Source: CAZRAL01 sp964598005
Lineage (GTDB): Bacteria; Pseudomonadota; Gammaproteobacteria; Burkholderiales; Usitatibacteraceae
Reading direction: 5' to 3'
DNA: 19,833 nt
Assembly: GCA_964598005.1 (NCBI GenBank)
Contig: CAZRAL010000050.1
Span: forward strand, 1 to 19,833
This document shows positions 7,536-16,244 of this stretch, in pieces (position 1 is the first letter of the stretch; each line of letters starts with the position of its first letter). Both the position numbers and the translations under genes were made by a program. Under the pieces are notes generated by a model. The model was not told where the DNA came from, did no database searches, and saw only the letters and a list, made by a program, of their open reading frames with translations.

Positions 7536-8714
7536 TCAATCCACGGCGCTGATTCGCGCGCCATCGTGCAATTGATTGCCGGGAAAACGCACCACACGCT
7601 CGCCGGGTTTAAGCCCTTCCAGGATCTGTACCTGGGTACTGTTACGTTGCCCTACTTTTACCAGCCGCTCGCGCGCCCGCCCCGCTTCCGCCACAAACAC
7701 ATGCCACTGATCGCCGGCGCGAAACAGGCTGCTGGCCGGTGCGATAATTGTCTTGTCAGCAACCCAAATCACAATACGCGCTTCGACCCGGTAGCCATCA
7801 CCCAATGCGCTAGATGTATCGAGCAAATCCAGGATAACGTTGACGCGTTGCTCTTCGATTCCCAGTGCTGAAATTTTCGTAAAAGCCTCGGGTTCAACCA
7901 TACGTACTTTGGCTCGCAATGCTTTCGCTTCGCCCGCATTTAATAAGGCTATTGCGCCTGGCTTGATCTTCAGAGCCTCGGACGAGAGCACATCGGCCAC
8001 TACTTCAAGATTAGCGGGATCGCCCAGGCTAAGCAACGGCATGCCCGCAGCGACCGCGCGCGCGCTTTTTTCATGCACCCGTAAAACCTGCCCGTCGATG
8101 GGCGAGACCAGCCCGATCAACGCGCCGGCCGGGCGCTTCTGAAGCACGGCTTCGACCGCCCGCACCTCGGCCCAGGCCGCCATTTCGCGCCGTTGCGCCG
8201 CTTGCCACTCGGTGCGTGCCGCCGCTTCGCCAGCGATTGCTTTTTCCGCAGCCTGTGTAGATACGAAGCCTTGCGCTACCAGTTTTTCGACTCGTACGCG
8301 TTCGTTAGTGGCCAACCGCAAATCGGTCTCGCCGCGCGTCGCCCGGAAACCAGCTTCGCGAGCCAGTGCGCGCGCGGCGTCTAGCTTGGCGGTTGCTTCG
8401 TCGCGTTGCCGCATGTCAAGCGGCAGCACGCGCAACTGGGCCAAAGCTTGGTTCTTGCGCACACTATCGCCTTCGCGCACGGCGATGCGCTGCAATTCCG
8501 CAGCGACCGGCGCAGCGAGCACATATTTGTCCTTTACCCTGGTTTGCGCTCGGTTATCGATCGTGACTTGCATCTCGCCTTCAGTGACGGCAGCGAGCTC
8601 GACCGCCATTGGTTTCGCACTAAAAAGAACCCACAATACGATGAGAACGGCGATGCCGCTACCGATGAAGGCGGCGATTCGTGCAAGGCCCAAGCTAGGC
8701 TTAACGTTATTCAT
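7536..8714 (-). CDS. HlyD-type periplasmic adaptor of an ABC exporter
   Basis: A 392-residue membrane-fusion protein that should link an inner-membrane transporter to the periplasm or an outer-membrane channel. One membrane anchor spans about residues 12-31. The first lipoyl-like half (AAPVAAELQRIAVREGDSV) is near 67-85, and a long Ala/Arg/Glu-rich coiled-coil hairpin covers about 100-195. The second lipoyl half (SPIDGQVLRVHEKSARAVAAG) starts near 204, and beta-barrel and membrane-proximal domains continue to the C-terminus. The gene starts two bases after the stop of the permease gene, so it is the third gene of a coupled operon. The three-gene layout resembles the DevBCA and MacAB types. 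No outer-membrane channel gene is present in the window and the substrate is unknown. Confidence 0.9.
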   Translation of the reverse strand: MNNVKPSLGLARIAAFIGSGIAVLIVLWVLFSAKPMAVELAAVTEGEMQVTIDNRAQTRVKDKYVLAAPVAAELQRIAVREGDSVRKNQALAQLRVLPLDMRQRDEATAKLDAARALAREAGFRATRGETDLRLATNERVRVEKLVAQGFVSTQAAEKAIAGEAAARTEWQAAQRREMAAWAEVRAVEAVLQKRPAGALIGLVSPIDGQVLRVHEKSARAVAAGMPLLSLGDPANLEVVADVLSSEALKIKPGAIALLNAGEAKALRAKVRMVEPEAFTKISALGIEEQRVNVILDLLDTSSALGDGYRVEARIVIWVADKTIIAPASSLFRAGDQWHVFVAEAGRARERLVKVGQRNSTQVQILEGLKPGERVVRFPGNQLHDGARISAVD

Positions 8715-8716
8715 TG

Positions 8717-11077
8717 CTACTCTCGCGTTTTAAGCACTTCGATCAAATCGAGCCGGCGTATCCGCCTCCACACTAGCCAAGCCGAACTGCCCGCTGCGAT
8801 CAATACCACGATTATCGAGGCGATGACCGTGCGGGCACTGACCACAACGGGTAAACGCAACGTTTCGCTCGACAACATATGCGCCAGCCAGGCCGATAGC
8901 ATGTAGCCCAATATGCATCCCAGCGGAATGGCCGCCATCACGATAACCGCCTGCTGGCCGAGCAACATCGCGCCCACTTCGCCGCGCGAAAAGCCAAGGA
9001 TACGCAAACTGGCGAGCTCCACCGCGTGCTCGGAAAGCGCGATACGCGCTGCGTTGTATACGACTCCCGCGGCGATGGCACAGGCAAACAGGATCAATAC
9101 GCTCATGCTCACTTGCAGGTTTTCGGCCACCATTTTTTGAAAACTCGCCAGCATAGTTTCGCGCAAAGATACACTCGCTACCGCCGGCAACGCTTTCAAC
9201 GCAGTGTACAGCGCAGCCTGCTGGCGCGGATCGACACCGAGAAAAGCGCCGCTCGCCGTTTCGCTTTCCTGGCGCAAGCGGGCCAGCGTACGGGCATCCA
9301 TATAAGCCGAGGTGCCGATCAACTCATTCACGATCGCACTGACCATCACCTCTGCTTCCAGCCTATTCCCATCGAGAAAAGCTACCGCCAATCGTTCGCC
9401 TTGTTTGACCCTTAGCAATTCAGCCAGCTTGGCACTGAGCACTATCCCATCCTCCGGTAGCTCCACCGGCCGTTCACGCTCATCCAGAATCAGCCGCAGT
9501 TGACGCTGCGGATAAAGTCCCATCACCGAAACGCGTTTTTCGCGATGATGAAAAGTGAGCTTGGCCGGTGCGGCATAAAACGCTTCGACCCGTAACACTC
9601 CCGGCAGCCGCGCTAGTTCCTGCACTACATCGAGGCTGCGTGCTGTATTGAAAATGACGCTCGCGTCATCGCGCTGCGCGGTGCGGAAGTGAATGCGGAT
9701 AATCTCCTCCAGTGCATCGAGTGAGTATTGGCCAACGAACAATAGCGCAATCGCCAACGCAATACCCAGAGCCGAGATCAAGGCTTTTCCGGCTCGTCGC
9801 TCCAGGTTGCGCAACAGCATACGCAACGCGGGCGGCATGAAGCGCTGTAAGCCGATTCGCTCCAACGGGCCGGGGCGGAAACGGGCCGGGGCTTCCGGGT
9901 GCATGGCTTCGGCCGGGGCTAGCGCCAGCACCTGGCGCGCGCCCAGCAAAGCACCGGTAGCGGCGGCCAATACACTCGCCAGCACTGCCAGTAACAAAAT
10001 TTCTGGAGTCAATTGAAACACCAGCTCAGGAAAGCGGAAAAAATTTTGATACATGCGGGCTAAGCCGTGCCCCATCGCGCTTCCCACCACGATGCCCGCT
10101 GCACCGCCTGCCGCTACGATGGCCAGCGCAAATTTGAAATAGTGCAGCGCTACCGCTATGCTGCTGTAGCCAAAACTTTTCAATAGTGCCACTTGCGCAC
10201 GCTGTAATACGATGAGCCGGAACAGCGTGTTATGAATCAAAAATGCTGCCACGCAGAGGAAAATAAACGGCATTACCGTTCCGGTTACCCGGTCCTGGGC
10301 GATTTCATCTTGCAGAAAGCGATGCGAAATCTGGTACTCACGCCCATAGACGCCCAGCCCGCCATAAGGTGCTAGCCGCTGATCCAGCGTACGGATCACC
10401 GCCTGTTCGCTGGCGCCGGGTGCGAGTGTCACGGCGATATCATTAAACGAGTCATTGAGGTCAAGCGCACCAGCCAGCGCATCACGCGGCATCCATAGCA
10501 CACCAAAATGTTTGTTGTCGGGAAAGGCATCGCCGCGCACTTCGTTCACGAATTCCGGCGAAATCGCTATGCCAGCAATGTACAACGGTTCTTTTTTCCC
10601 GTTGACGGTGGCGTAAAGCGTATCCCCCGCTTGCAACGTATTGGCAGTGGCAAACGCTTCGCTCGCCAGCACTTCACCCGCAACTGGGTAGCGGCCTGCG
10701 CGCACGTGGACCCGATTGAGCCCGTTACCTTGAATAACGGGAATGGAAACCAGACGCACCGTCGCCGGCTCGGCCAGGCCGGGCACGTCGGCTAGCGCAT
10801 CGAACACCACCCGGCCATCCACCTCCGCGATGCCGGGAATCCCACGCAATGCGGCCAAAAGCGCCAGTGGTGCTGCCTTCACTTGCCCGAACAGATCGGC
10901 AAACCGATAGCGTTCGTAATACGCTGTCTGTTCCTGCACCAATGCCGTATAGGCGCCGCGCATCGTCACCAGTGTGGCAATGCCGCACATCGCCACTATT
11001 GCCACAGCAAACGCCTGGCCGCGCATACGCCACAAATCACGCACCAGCTTGCGATCGAGGGGAGCGAGGCCTACCAC
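8717..11077 (-). CDS. ABC exporter permease with two FtsX modules
   Basis: A 786-residue permease with duplicated FtsX architecture. A first membrane helix lies at about residues 21-40, followed by a large periplasmic segment. A helix group lies at about 263-390 (including FLCVAAFLIHNTLFRLIVLQ), a further helix at about 436-455, a second large periplasmic segment comes next, and a final helix group covers about 660-775. FtsX-type (type VII) permeases move or extract lipids, lipoproteins, peptides or drugs mechanically. The double-module form resembles E. coli YbbP more than the single-module MacB. The start is a GTG inside the last codons of the ATPase gene (7-base overlap) with GGGGA upstream, so translation is coupled. 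Its partners are the ATPase and the HlyD adaptor. The substrate is unknown. Confidence 0.9.
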   Translation of the reverse strand: MVGLAPLDRKLVRDLWRMRGQAFAVAIVAMCGIATLVTMRGAYTALVQEQTAYYERYRFADLFGQVKAAPLALLAALRGIPGIAEVDGRVVFDALADVPGLAEPATVRLVSIPVIQGNGLNRVHVRAGRYPVAGEVLASEAFATANTLQAGDTLYATVNGKKEPLYIAGIAISPEFVNEVRGDAFPDNKHFGVLWMPRDALAGALDLNDSFNDIAVTLAPGASEQAVIRTLDQRLAPYGGLGVYGREYQISHRFLQDEIAQDRVTGTVMPFIFLCVAAFLIHNTLFRLIVLQRAQVALLKSFGYSSIAVALHYFKFALAIVAAGGAAGIVVGSAMGHGLARMYQNFFRFPELVFQLTPEILLLAVLASVLAAATGALLGARQVLALAPAEAMHPEAPARFRPGPLERIGLQRFMPPALRMLLRNLERRAGKALISALGIALAIALLFVGQYSLDALEEIIRIHFRTAQRDDASVIFNTARSLDVVQELARLPGVLRVEAFYAAPAKLTFHHREKRVSVMGLYPQRQLRLILDERERPVELPEDGIVLSAKLAELLRVKQGERLAVAFLDGNRLEAEVMVSAIVNELIGTSAYMDARTLARLRQESETASGAFLGVDPRQQAALYTALKALPAVASVSLRETMLASFQKMVAENLQVSMSVLILFACAIAAGVVYNAARIALSEHAVELASLRILGFSRGEVGAMLLGQQAVIVMAAIPLGCILGYMLSAWLAHMLSSETLRLPVVVSARTVIASIIVVLIAAGSSAWLVWRRIRRLDLIEVLKTRE

Positions 11078-11823
11078 TTTATTTCCCCGGCACCGAGGCG
11101 CACCGTATTGGTAGTAATGTTCACTATCTCACCGCTAGAAAGATGGATCACCCGATGCGCCATCGCCGCAATGGCGGCGTTGTGCGTGATCACCACCACC
11201 GTAGTCCCCAGTTGTCGATTCATGCGATCCAGCACATCCAACACCAGCTTGCCGGTGCTGTAATCGAGCGCCCCGGTAGGCTCGTCGCATAGCAATACAT
11301 CCGGTCGTTTGGCCACTGCGCGGGCAATCGCCACGCGTTGCTGTTCGCCCCCGGAGAGTTGTGCGGGAAAGTGATTCAGCCGATCGCCAAGGCCGACCAG
11401 TGCAAGCGCCTCACCAGCATCGAGCGGGTCGGCGGAAATATCGGTCACCAATTGCACATTCTCGCTTGCGGTAAGGCTGGGGATCAAGTTGTAGAACTGG
11501 AATACAAAGCCAACGTGCTCGCGGCGAAAGCGCGTCAAACCATTATCGTCGGCCTGGGAGAGATCGTGATCCCGGTAATTCACCGTGCCGGCTGTTGGTG
11601 TATCCAGCCCGCCCAAAATATTGAGCAAAGTCGATTTGCCGCTGCCCGAAGCGCCCAGCAGCACCACAAATTCGCCGTGATACAAATCCAGATCAACGTT
11701 GCGCAGCGCCCGCACTTCGATTTCGCCCATCACATAAGTCTTACTCACCCCACACAGGCGAAATATCGCCTCGCCTGAAGGGACCGAGGCGGCTGGTTGA
11801 GAAATATGCAAGGGTACAGACAT
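11071..11823 (-). CDS. ABC transporter ATP-binding protein (LolD/MacB-type)
   Basis: A 250-residue nucleotide-binding subunit that powers the neighbouring FtsX-type permease. The Walker A loop GASGSGKS is at 57-64 and the Q-loop Gln109 sits in VFQFYNL. The signature LSGGEQQRVAIARA is at 156-169 and the Walker B VLLCDEP at 176-182, with GALD after it. The switch histidine is His214 in VITHN. The TPTAGTV and FVFQFYNLIPSLTA segments are typical of the LolD/MacB/YbbA branch. It is the first gene of the export operon and its stop codon overlaps the permease start. The ATG at 11823 has only a weak purine stretch before it. The first 18 residues look like a non-conserved tail. Confidence 0.94.
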   Translation of the reverse strand: MSVPLHISQPAASVPSGEAIFRLCGVSKTYVMGEIEVRALRNVDLDLYHGEFVVLLGASGSGKSTLLNILGGLDTPTAGTVNYRDHDLSQADDNGLTRFRREHVGFVFQFYNLIPSLTASENVQLVTDISADPLDAGEALALVGLGDRLNHFPAQLSGGEQQRVAIARAVAKRPDVLLCDEPTGALDYSTGKLVLDVLDRMNRQLGTTVVVITHNAAIAAMAHRVIHLSSGEIVNITTNTVRLGAGEIKW

Positions 11824-12059
11824 AGATGCGCATTGATCTCAAGATAAGCCAGCATAATTCCAAAAAGCTGCGCTAGGCTTGATGGGTATCAAATAATGCG
11901 GCGGACAAAATTTTCTTTACACGATCAATGGCTAAAACCGGTAAAGTTTGATTACGGGTTGAAAACGATCCCTGTCGCTCCGCCATATGGCATTCTAGTC
12001 CAACTGATGCTGGCCCGTTTTTTCAGTTGATCAGAGGTTCCCTGGACTAAAATGCCTGC
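11824..12059. promoter_or_regulatory. Divergent spacer between ABC operon and pseudouridine synthase
   Basis: A 236-base divergent gap that must hold both promoters. A perfect 7-bp inverted repeat, CAACTGA at 12001-12007 and TCAGTTG at 12023-12029, flanks a 15-base spacer. A possible -10 box TAAAAT lies at 12048-12053, with a loose TTGATC 15 bases before it. That would put transcription start almost at the ATG at 12060, which has no ribosome-binding site. All of this is weak. Confidence 0.4.
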
Positions 12060-12872
12060 ATGAACAAGAAACTGACACTCCCCAAACGCCCCTTGCAGAA
12101 GCCTGTTTCTCCACCTGTCTCTCAAGGGAAGAGCCTGCCCGAGAAAATTCGTTTATCCAAACTGATGTCGGTGCAGGGCCTCGCCTCGCGACGTGAAGCC
12201 GATGAGTGGATCGCCAAAGGCTGGGTCAAGGTCGATGGCGTTACCATTACCGAACTGGGCACACGCATCTTTCCCAACCAGAAAATCACCATTGAGCGCG
12301 CCGCGCAGCAGGAGCAGCAAAGCCGCGTCACCATCTTGCTCAATAAACCGTTGGGTTATGTATCGGGGCAGGCCGAAGAAGGCTATCAACCTGCTTCAGT
12401 GCTTTTCACGGCCAACAATCGCTGGGAAAACGACAAGACCCCCATGCGCTTTCATCCCATGCAATCGCGCGGCCTTGCCCCGGCCGGCCGGCTCGATATC
12501 GATTCCGTTGGCCTGATCGTATTTACCCAGGATGGGCGCATTGCTAAACAGCTTATCGGGGAAAATTCCGCAATTGAAAAGGAATACCTGGTACGGGTAC
12601 AAGGCAACCTGTCCGCTGCCGATTTGAAACGCCTCCAGCACGGCCTCTCCATCGACGGTAAGGCCTTGCGGCCCGCCAAGGTATCGTGGCAAAACGAAGA
12701 TCAGCTGCGCTTCGTTTTACGGGAGGGTAAAAAACGCCAGATTCGCCTCATGTGTGAAATGGTAGGCCTTACGGTTATCGGGTTAAAGCGTATTCGCATT
12801 GGCAAGATTAATCTCGGAGATTTACCCACCGGCAAATGGCGTTATCTCGCGCCCGGCGAAACATTCGCTTAG
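12060..12872 (+). CDS. rRNA pseudouridine synthase, RsuA/RluB/E/F family
   Basis: A 270-residue enzyme that isomerises a uridine in rRNA to pseudouridine. A basic Pro/Lys-rich leader (residues 1-29) precedes an S4 RNA-binding domain at about 30-75 (RLSKLMSVQGLASRREAD, GWVKVDG). The catalytic domain contains LLNKPLGYVSG at 93-103, the family signature GRLDIDSVGL with catalytic Asp146, and EKEYLVRVQG. The REGKKRQIRLMCEMVG segment at 221-236 also belongs to this family. The SRREAD start of the S4 domain and the overall form are close to RluF, which modifies 23S rRNA U2604 in E. coli, but I would not fix the target site from sequence. The ATG lacks a visible ribosome-binding site. No other start fits the S4 domain better. 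Confidence 0.92.
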   Translation: MNKKLTLPKRPLQKPVSPPVSQGKSLPEKIRLSKLMSVQGLASRREADEWIAKGWVKVDGVTITELGTRIFPNQKITIERAAQQEQQSRVTILLNKPLGYVSGQAEEGYQPASVLFTANNRWENDKTPMRFHPMQSRGLAPAGRLDIDSVGLIVFTQDGRIAKQLIGENSAIEKEYLVRVQGNLSAADLKRLQHGLSIDGKALRPAKVSWQNEDQLRFVLREGKKRQIRLMCEMVGLTVIGLKRIRIGKINLGDLPTGKWRYLAPGETFA

Positions 12873-12947
12873 CAATGTGTTGAAACGCTGCAGTGCTTTG
12901 CGCACCCGATACAATGTCTTTTCCCTATTGAATAATGGCAATCTGAA

Positions 12948-14051
12948 GTGACTGTAATGATAATGCACCCTCTTTATAAATCTGGCTGCCTTTTAGCCAC
13001 AGCCGCTCTGCTTATGCTCACAACAGGCTGCCAGACCGCGCCCTCCGGCAATTCCCCGTCAGCACCTGAAAATCCCCTGACTGAAATTACCTCCCATTCA
13101 GCTACCGTACAAAAATTGATCGACGAAGCACGAGCACTCGAGCCTTTGGCAACCTCCGAATTGACGAAACGCTTTTTGCACGCCACCGCAACTCTCCCCG
13201 CAATTGCACCGCGTACCGTACTGCGTAACGATCAAACACGTGAATATTTTTCTGCCGCCAAAGCGGCTGTGCTGCCGGAAGCGCAGCGCGCCAGACTGGT
13301 GCCTGTTGAACTGGATGAATACCGTTATTACTACACCAAATACGGCTCGCCGCTGGCCTATATGCGCGCGCTGGATCTGGCCGCTGCCAATGGTTTAGGC
13401 GATGTTTCCGGCAAGCGGATACTGGACTATGGTTACGGCAGCATCGGCCATTTGCGTTTGCTAGCGAGCCTGGGGGCGCATGTAACCGGCGTGGATGTCG
13501 ATAGCTATCTGGATGCCCTGTATTCGCAGCCGGAAGACAACGGCCCGGTTAAAGGCCGTTTGTTTCACAGCGGCTCGGTGACATTGGTAAATGGCAGCTA
13601 TCCGAAAGACACCACGACCAAAAACCGTGTCGGTCAGGGCTTTGACCTGATTGTTTCCAAAAATACATTGAAGCGCGGTTATATCAAACCAGAACGCAAG
13701 GTGGAAAAACGTTTATTGGTTGATCTGGGCGTTAGCGAAGGGGTATTCCTCAAAACTTTGTTCGATGCCCTGAAACCCGGCGGCAAACTGATTATTTACA
13801 ACCTTTATCCCAAGCAAGCCGATGCCAAAGAGGCCTATAAACCCATGGCCGATGGCCGTTCGCCCTTTTCACAATCTCAATTCGAGCAGGCGGGCTTCCG
13901 GGTGATTGCCATTGATGCCAATGACGATGCGGCGGCGCGCCGTATCGGTCATGTACTAGGTTGGGAAAAAAATGAAAAAGGCGAAATCGTCGACGATCTG
14001 GAAAAAAATCTTTTTGCCCTTTACTCCATCGTCGAGCGTCCGGTGAGATAA
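12948..14051 (+). CDS. Lipoprotein with a class I methyltransferase-like domain
   Basis: The N-terminus is a lipoprotein signal peptide with lipobox LTTGC and Cys28 in the longest form. A Pro/Ser-rich linker follows. From about residue 95 comes a class I SAM-methyltransferase-like fold: ILDYGYGSIGHL at 158-169 as the glycine-rich motif I, an acidic VDVD at 182-185, FDLIVSKNTLKRG at 232-244 as motif IV, and LKPGGKLIIYNL at 276-287 near the end. The fold predicts SAM binding, but the signal peptide would place it outside the cytoplasm, where SAM is not normally available. The longest start is a GTG at 12948. ATGs at 12957 and 12963 are equally possible and keep the whole signal peptide. The substrate is unknown, and the gene stands alone, converging with typA 9 bases away. 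Confidence 0.8.
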   Translation: MTVMIMHPLYKSGCLLATAALLMLTTGCQTAPSGNSPSAPENPLTEITSHSATVQKLIDEARALEPLATSELTKRFLHATATLPAIAPRTVLRNDQTREYFSAAKAAVLPEAQRARLVPVELDEYRYYYTKYGSPLAYMRALDLAAANGLGDVSGKRILDYGYGSIGHLRLLASLGAHVTGVDVDSYLDALYSQPEDNGPVKGRLFHSGSVTLVNGSYPKDTTTKNRVGQGFDLIVSKNTLKRGYIKPERKVEKRLLVDLGVSEGVFLKTLFDALKPGGKLIIYNLYPKQADAKEAYKPMADGRSPFSQSQFEQAGFRVIAIDANDDAAARRIGHVLGWEKNEKGEIVDDLEKNLFALYSIVERPVR

Positions 14052-14060
14052 GGAACCCCA

Positions 14061-15875
14061 TCAAGCCGCTTCGCGTGACGCCCGTTTGCGCTCATGTTCA
14101 AGCAAAAAGCGTTTGCGGATACGGATTGTTTTAGGGGTAATTTCGACCAATTCATCATCATCGATGAATTCAATCGCGGATTCCAGCGTCAGCTGAATCG
14201 GCGGTGTCAGGGTCACTGCTTCGTCAGTGCCCGACGCACGGACGTTGGTCAATTGCTTGCCCTTGATGGGGTTGACGACCAGATCGTTGTCGCGACTGTG
14301 TATGCCGATAACCATACCTTCATACAGTCGGTCTCCAGGGCTTACAAACATGCGCCCGCGTTCCTGCAATTTCCACAATGCATAGGCGACCGCTTCGCCT
14401 CTCTCGGCGGAAATCAGTACCCCATTGCGGCGTGATGGGATCTCCCCCTTTATCGGCGCATAGTCATCAAATACATGGCTTTTCAGCCCTGTACCTCGGG
14501 TGAGGTTCATGAACTCGGTTTGAAATCCAATCAAGCCCCTGGCTGGGATGCGGTAATCGAGACGTACCCGACCGCGACCATCGGGCATCATGTCAACCAG
14601 ATCGCCACGGCGCTGCCCCAATGCCTCCATAACTGCCCCCTGATGCGCTTCGTCGACATCAACAGTCAGCATTTCGTAGGGTTCGCATTTTTCGCCATTG
14701 ATTTCCCTGATGACTACTCTTGGTTTACCGACTGCCAGCTCATAGCCTTCACGGCGCATATTTTCCAGCAAGATGGTCAGATGCAATTCGCCGCGCCCGG
14801 AAACCATGAAGACATCAGTATCCCCGGTTTCTTCCACGCGCAGTGCGACGTTAACCAGTAATTCTTTTCCCAGACGTTCGCGCAGCTGACGGCTGGTCAC
14901 AAATTTGCCTTCCTGCCCCGCAAAAGGCGAGGTGTTGACCTGAAAATTCATCGTTAATGTCGGCTCGTCCACACCAAGAATGGGCAGTGCCTCGGGCTTT
15001 TCGGCATCGGCTATGGTGCAACCGATCGATAAATCGTCGATGCCGGTAATCAACACGATCTCTCCCGCTTCGGCAAGCTCCATCGGCACCTTGTTCAACC
15101 CCTGAAAGCTCTGCACCTGGTTGACACGCACTTTGCGCGGGGGCTTGTCGCCCACCATCAACATCACATCCTGCGCAGGCTTGATCCGGCCACGCCGTAT
15201 CCGGCCGATGCCAATGCGACCGACATAGCTTGAATAATCAAGTGCGGAAATCTGTAATTGCAGGGGCAAGTCTGGATCCCCAACCGGAAGAGGAACATTT
15301 TTCAGGATGGTATCGAACAAAGGGCGCATATTGTTCGACTCCTGCTTCAGATCCAGTGTGGCCCAACCATTCAGCGCCGAGGCGTAAACGATGGGGAAAT
15401 CCAGCTGGTCCTCTGTCGCCCCGAGTTTATCCATCAACTCGAATGTATGGTTGATCACCCAATCGGGACGTGCACCATCGCGGTCGATTTTGTTGATGAC
15501 TACAATGGGTTTTAAACCCTGAGCTAGGGCTTTTTTGGTCACAAAACGTGTTTGCGGCATCGGGCCCTCAACTGCATCGACCAGCAACAACACGCCATCG
15601 ACCATCGACAATACGCGCTCCACTTCGCCGCCAAAATCAGCGTGACCGGGTGTATCGACAATATTGATGTGAACACCTTCGTAATCTATTGCAGTGTTTT
15701 TTGCGAGTATGGTGATGCCGCGTTCTTTTTCCAGATCGTTGGAATCCATCACGCGCTCGGCGATGTGCTGATGTGCAGCGAAAGTGCCGGCCTGATGAAG
15801 CAATTTGTCTACCAGAGTTGTCTTGCCATGATCGACGTGGGCGATGATGGCGATATTGCGTAATGCGCGGGACAT
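14061..15875 (-). CDS. typA: Ribosome-associated GTPase TypA/BipA
   Basis: A 604-residue translational GTPase of the EF-G-like class that binds the ribosome and helps 50S assembly and stress adaptation, notably at low temperature. G1 is AHVDHGKTT at 11-19, the switch region has RGITI, G3 is DTPGHADFGG and G4 is NKID. Domain II and a C-terminal domain with YEMLTVDVDEAHQGAVMEALGQRRG and GRVRLDYRIPARGLIG are present as in TypA. The length matches the family (about 605-610). It is read from an ATG with GAAGG 9 bases upstream. Its promoter must lie in or across the tail of the neighbouring pseudogene; I found no clear -35/-10 pair. It is unrelated in function to its upstream neighbours. Confidence 0.97.
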   Translation of the reverse strand: MSRALRNIAIIAHVDHGKTTLVDKLLHQAGTFAAHQHIAERVMDSNDLEKERGITILAKNTAIDYEGVHINIVDTPGHADFGGEVERVLSMVDGVLLLVDAVEGPMPQTRFVTKKALAQGLKPIVVINKIDRDGARPDWVINHTFELMDKLGATEDQLDFPIVYASALNGWATLDLKQESNNMRPLFDTILKNVPLPVGDPDLPLQLQISALDYSSYVGRIGIGRIRRGRIKPAQDVMLMVGDKPPRKVRVNQVQSFQGLNKVPMELAEAGEIVLITGIDDLSIGCTIADAEKPEALPILGVDEPTLTMNFQVNTSPFAGQEGKFVTSRQLRERLGKELLVNVALRVEETGDTDVFMVSGRGELHLTILLENMRREGYELAVGKPRVVIREINGEKCEPYEMLTVDVDEAHQGAVMEALGQRRGDLVDMMPDGRGRVRLDYRIPARGLIGFQTEFMNLTRGTGLKSHVFDDYAPIKGEIPSRRNGVLISAERGEAVAYALWKLQERGRMFVSPGDRLYEGMVIGIHSRDNDLVVNPIKGKQLTNVRASGTDEAVTLTPPIQLTLESAIEFIDDDELVEITPKTIRIRKRFLLEHERKRASREAA

Positions 15876-15897
15876 GAAAAAAAGCCTTCAGAGAAAT

Positions 15898-16224
15898 TCA
15901 ATTTTGCATATTAGCATGTTGCACCGCCGCATTTAAGGATAAAAAATTTACAAACAAGCTCACTGAACGACTCAAAACACTAACCCGAACTAAAAAATCT
16001 TTAGGCGTATTTTTTAAATCACCTTTAATCCCGGCGCATAAAAGTCCGCCGCCTGCAAAGCAGGCCCGATTATATTCGGTGCGCATCGCATTGGGCATAT
16101 CCTGCGCGGGCAATAAGGAATCGATATCCATGCCATGCAGCAGAATGCGTACGCCTTTTCCTCTTTCCACCGCTTCGAGCCGGCGCATTATTTCCTGATG
16201 AATATCGGGCGGAATTGCCTGCAT
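15898..16224 (-). pseudogene. Chimeric remnant: RlaP-type N-terminus joined to a membrane-protein fragment
   Basis: This 108-codon frame is a composite. The first 28 residues (MQAIPPDIHQEIMRRLEAVE, then GVRIL) look like the start of COG3541/RlaP-type (PF10127) nucleotidyltransferases, which normally continue into a GSRAWGF active-site region that is absent here. From residue 27 the reading is HGMDIDSLLPAQDMP and EYNRA, as in the two-helix membrane protein encoded at 16571-16915. A one-base insertion after EYNRA breaks the frame. Read one base over, the DNA gives LQAADFYAPGLK and then a stop. The remaining residues to the end are therefore out-of-frame noise. The frame is 20 bases downstream of the TfoX-N-like gene on the same strand. 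It is unlikely to make a functional protein. Confidence 0.75.
16093..16148 (-). repeat. 56-bp perfect direct repeat, copy in the chimeric remnant
   Basis: These 56 bases are identical to 16724-16779, including all wobble positions. They encode ILLHGMDIDSLLPAQDMP on the minus strand. Similarity continues on the low-coordinate side down to about 16018 but only at roughly two-thirds to four-fifths identity, with one indel. On the high-coordinate side it ends abruptly at the fusion point. Confidence 0.95.
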
Positions 16225-16244
16225 AGTGATCTGGCTTTATCGCT

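Noticed and set aside
14061..15863. Plus-strand frames of 74-128 codons opposite typA
   Set aside because: They lie fully antisense to a complete typA gene, with no ribosome-binding sites or family resemblance.
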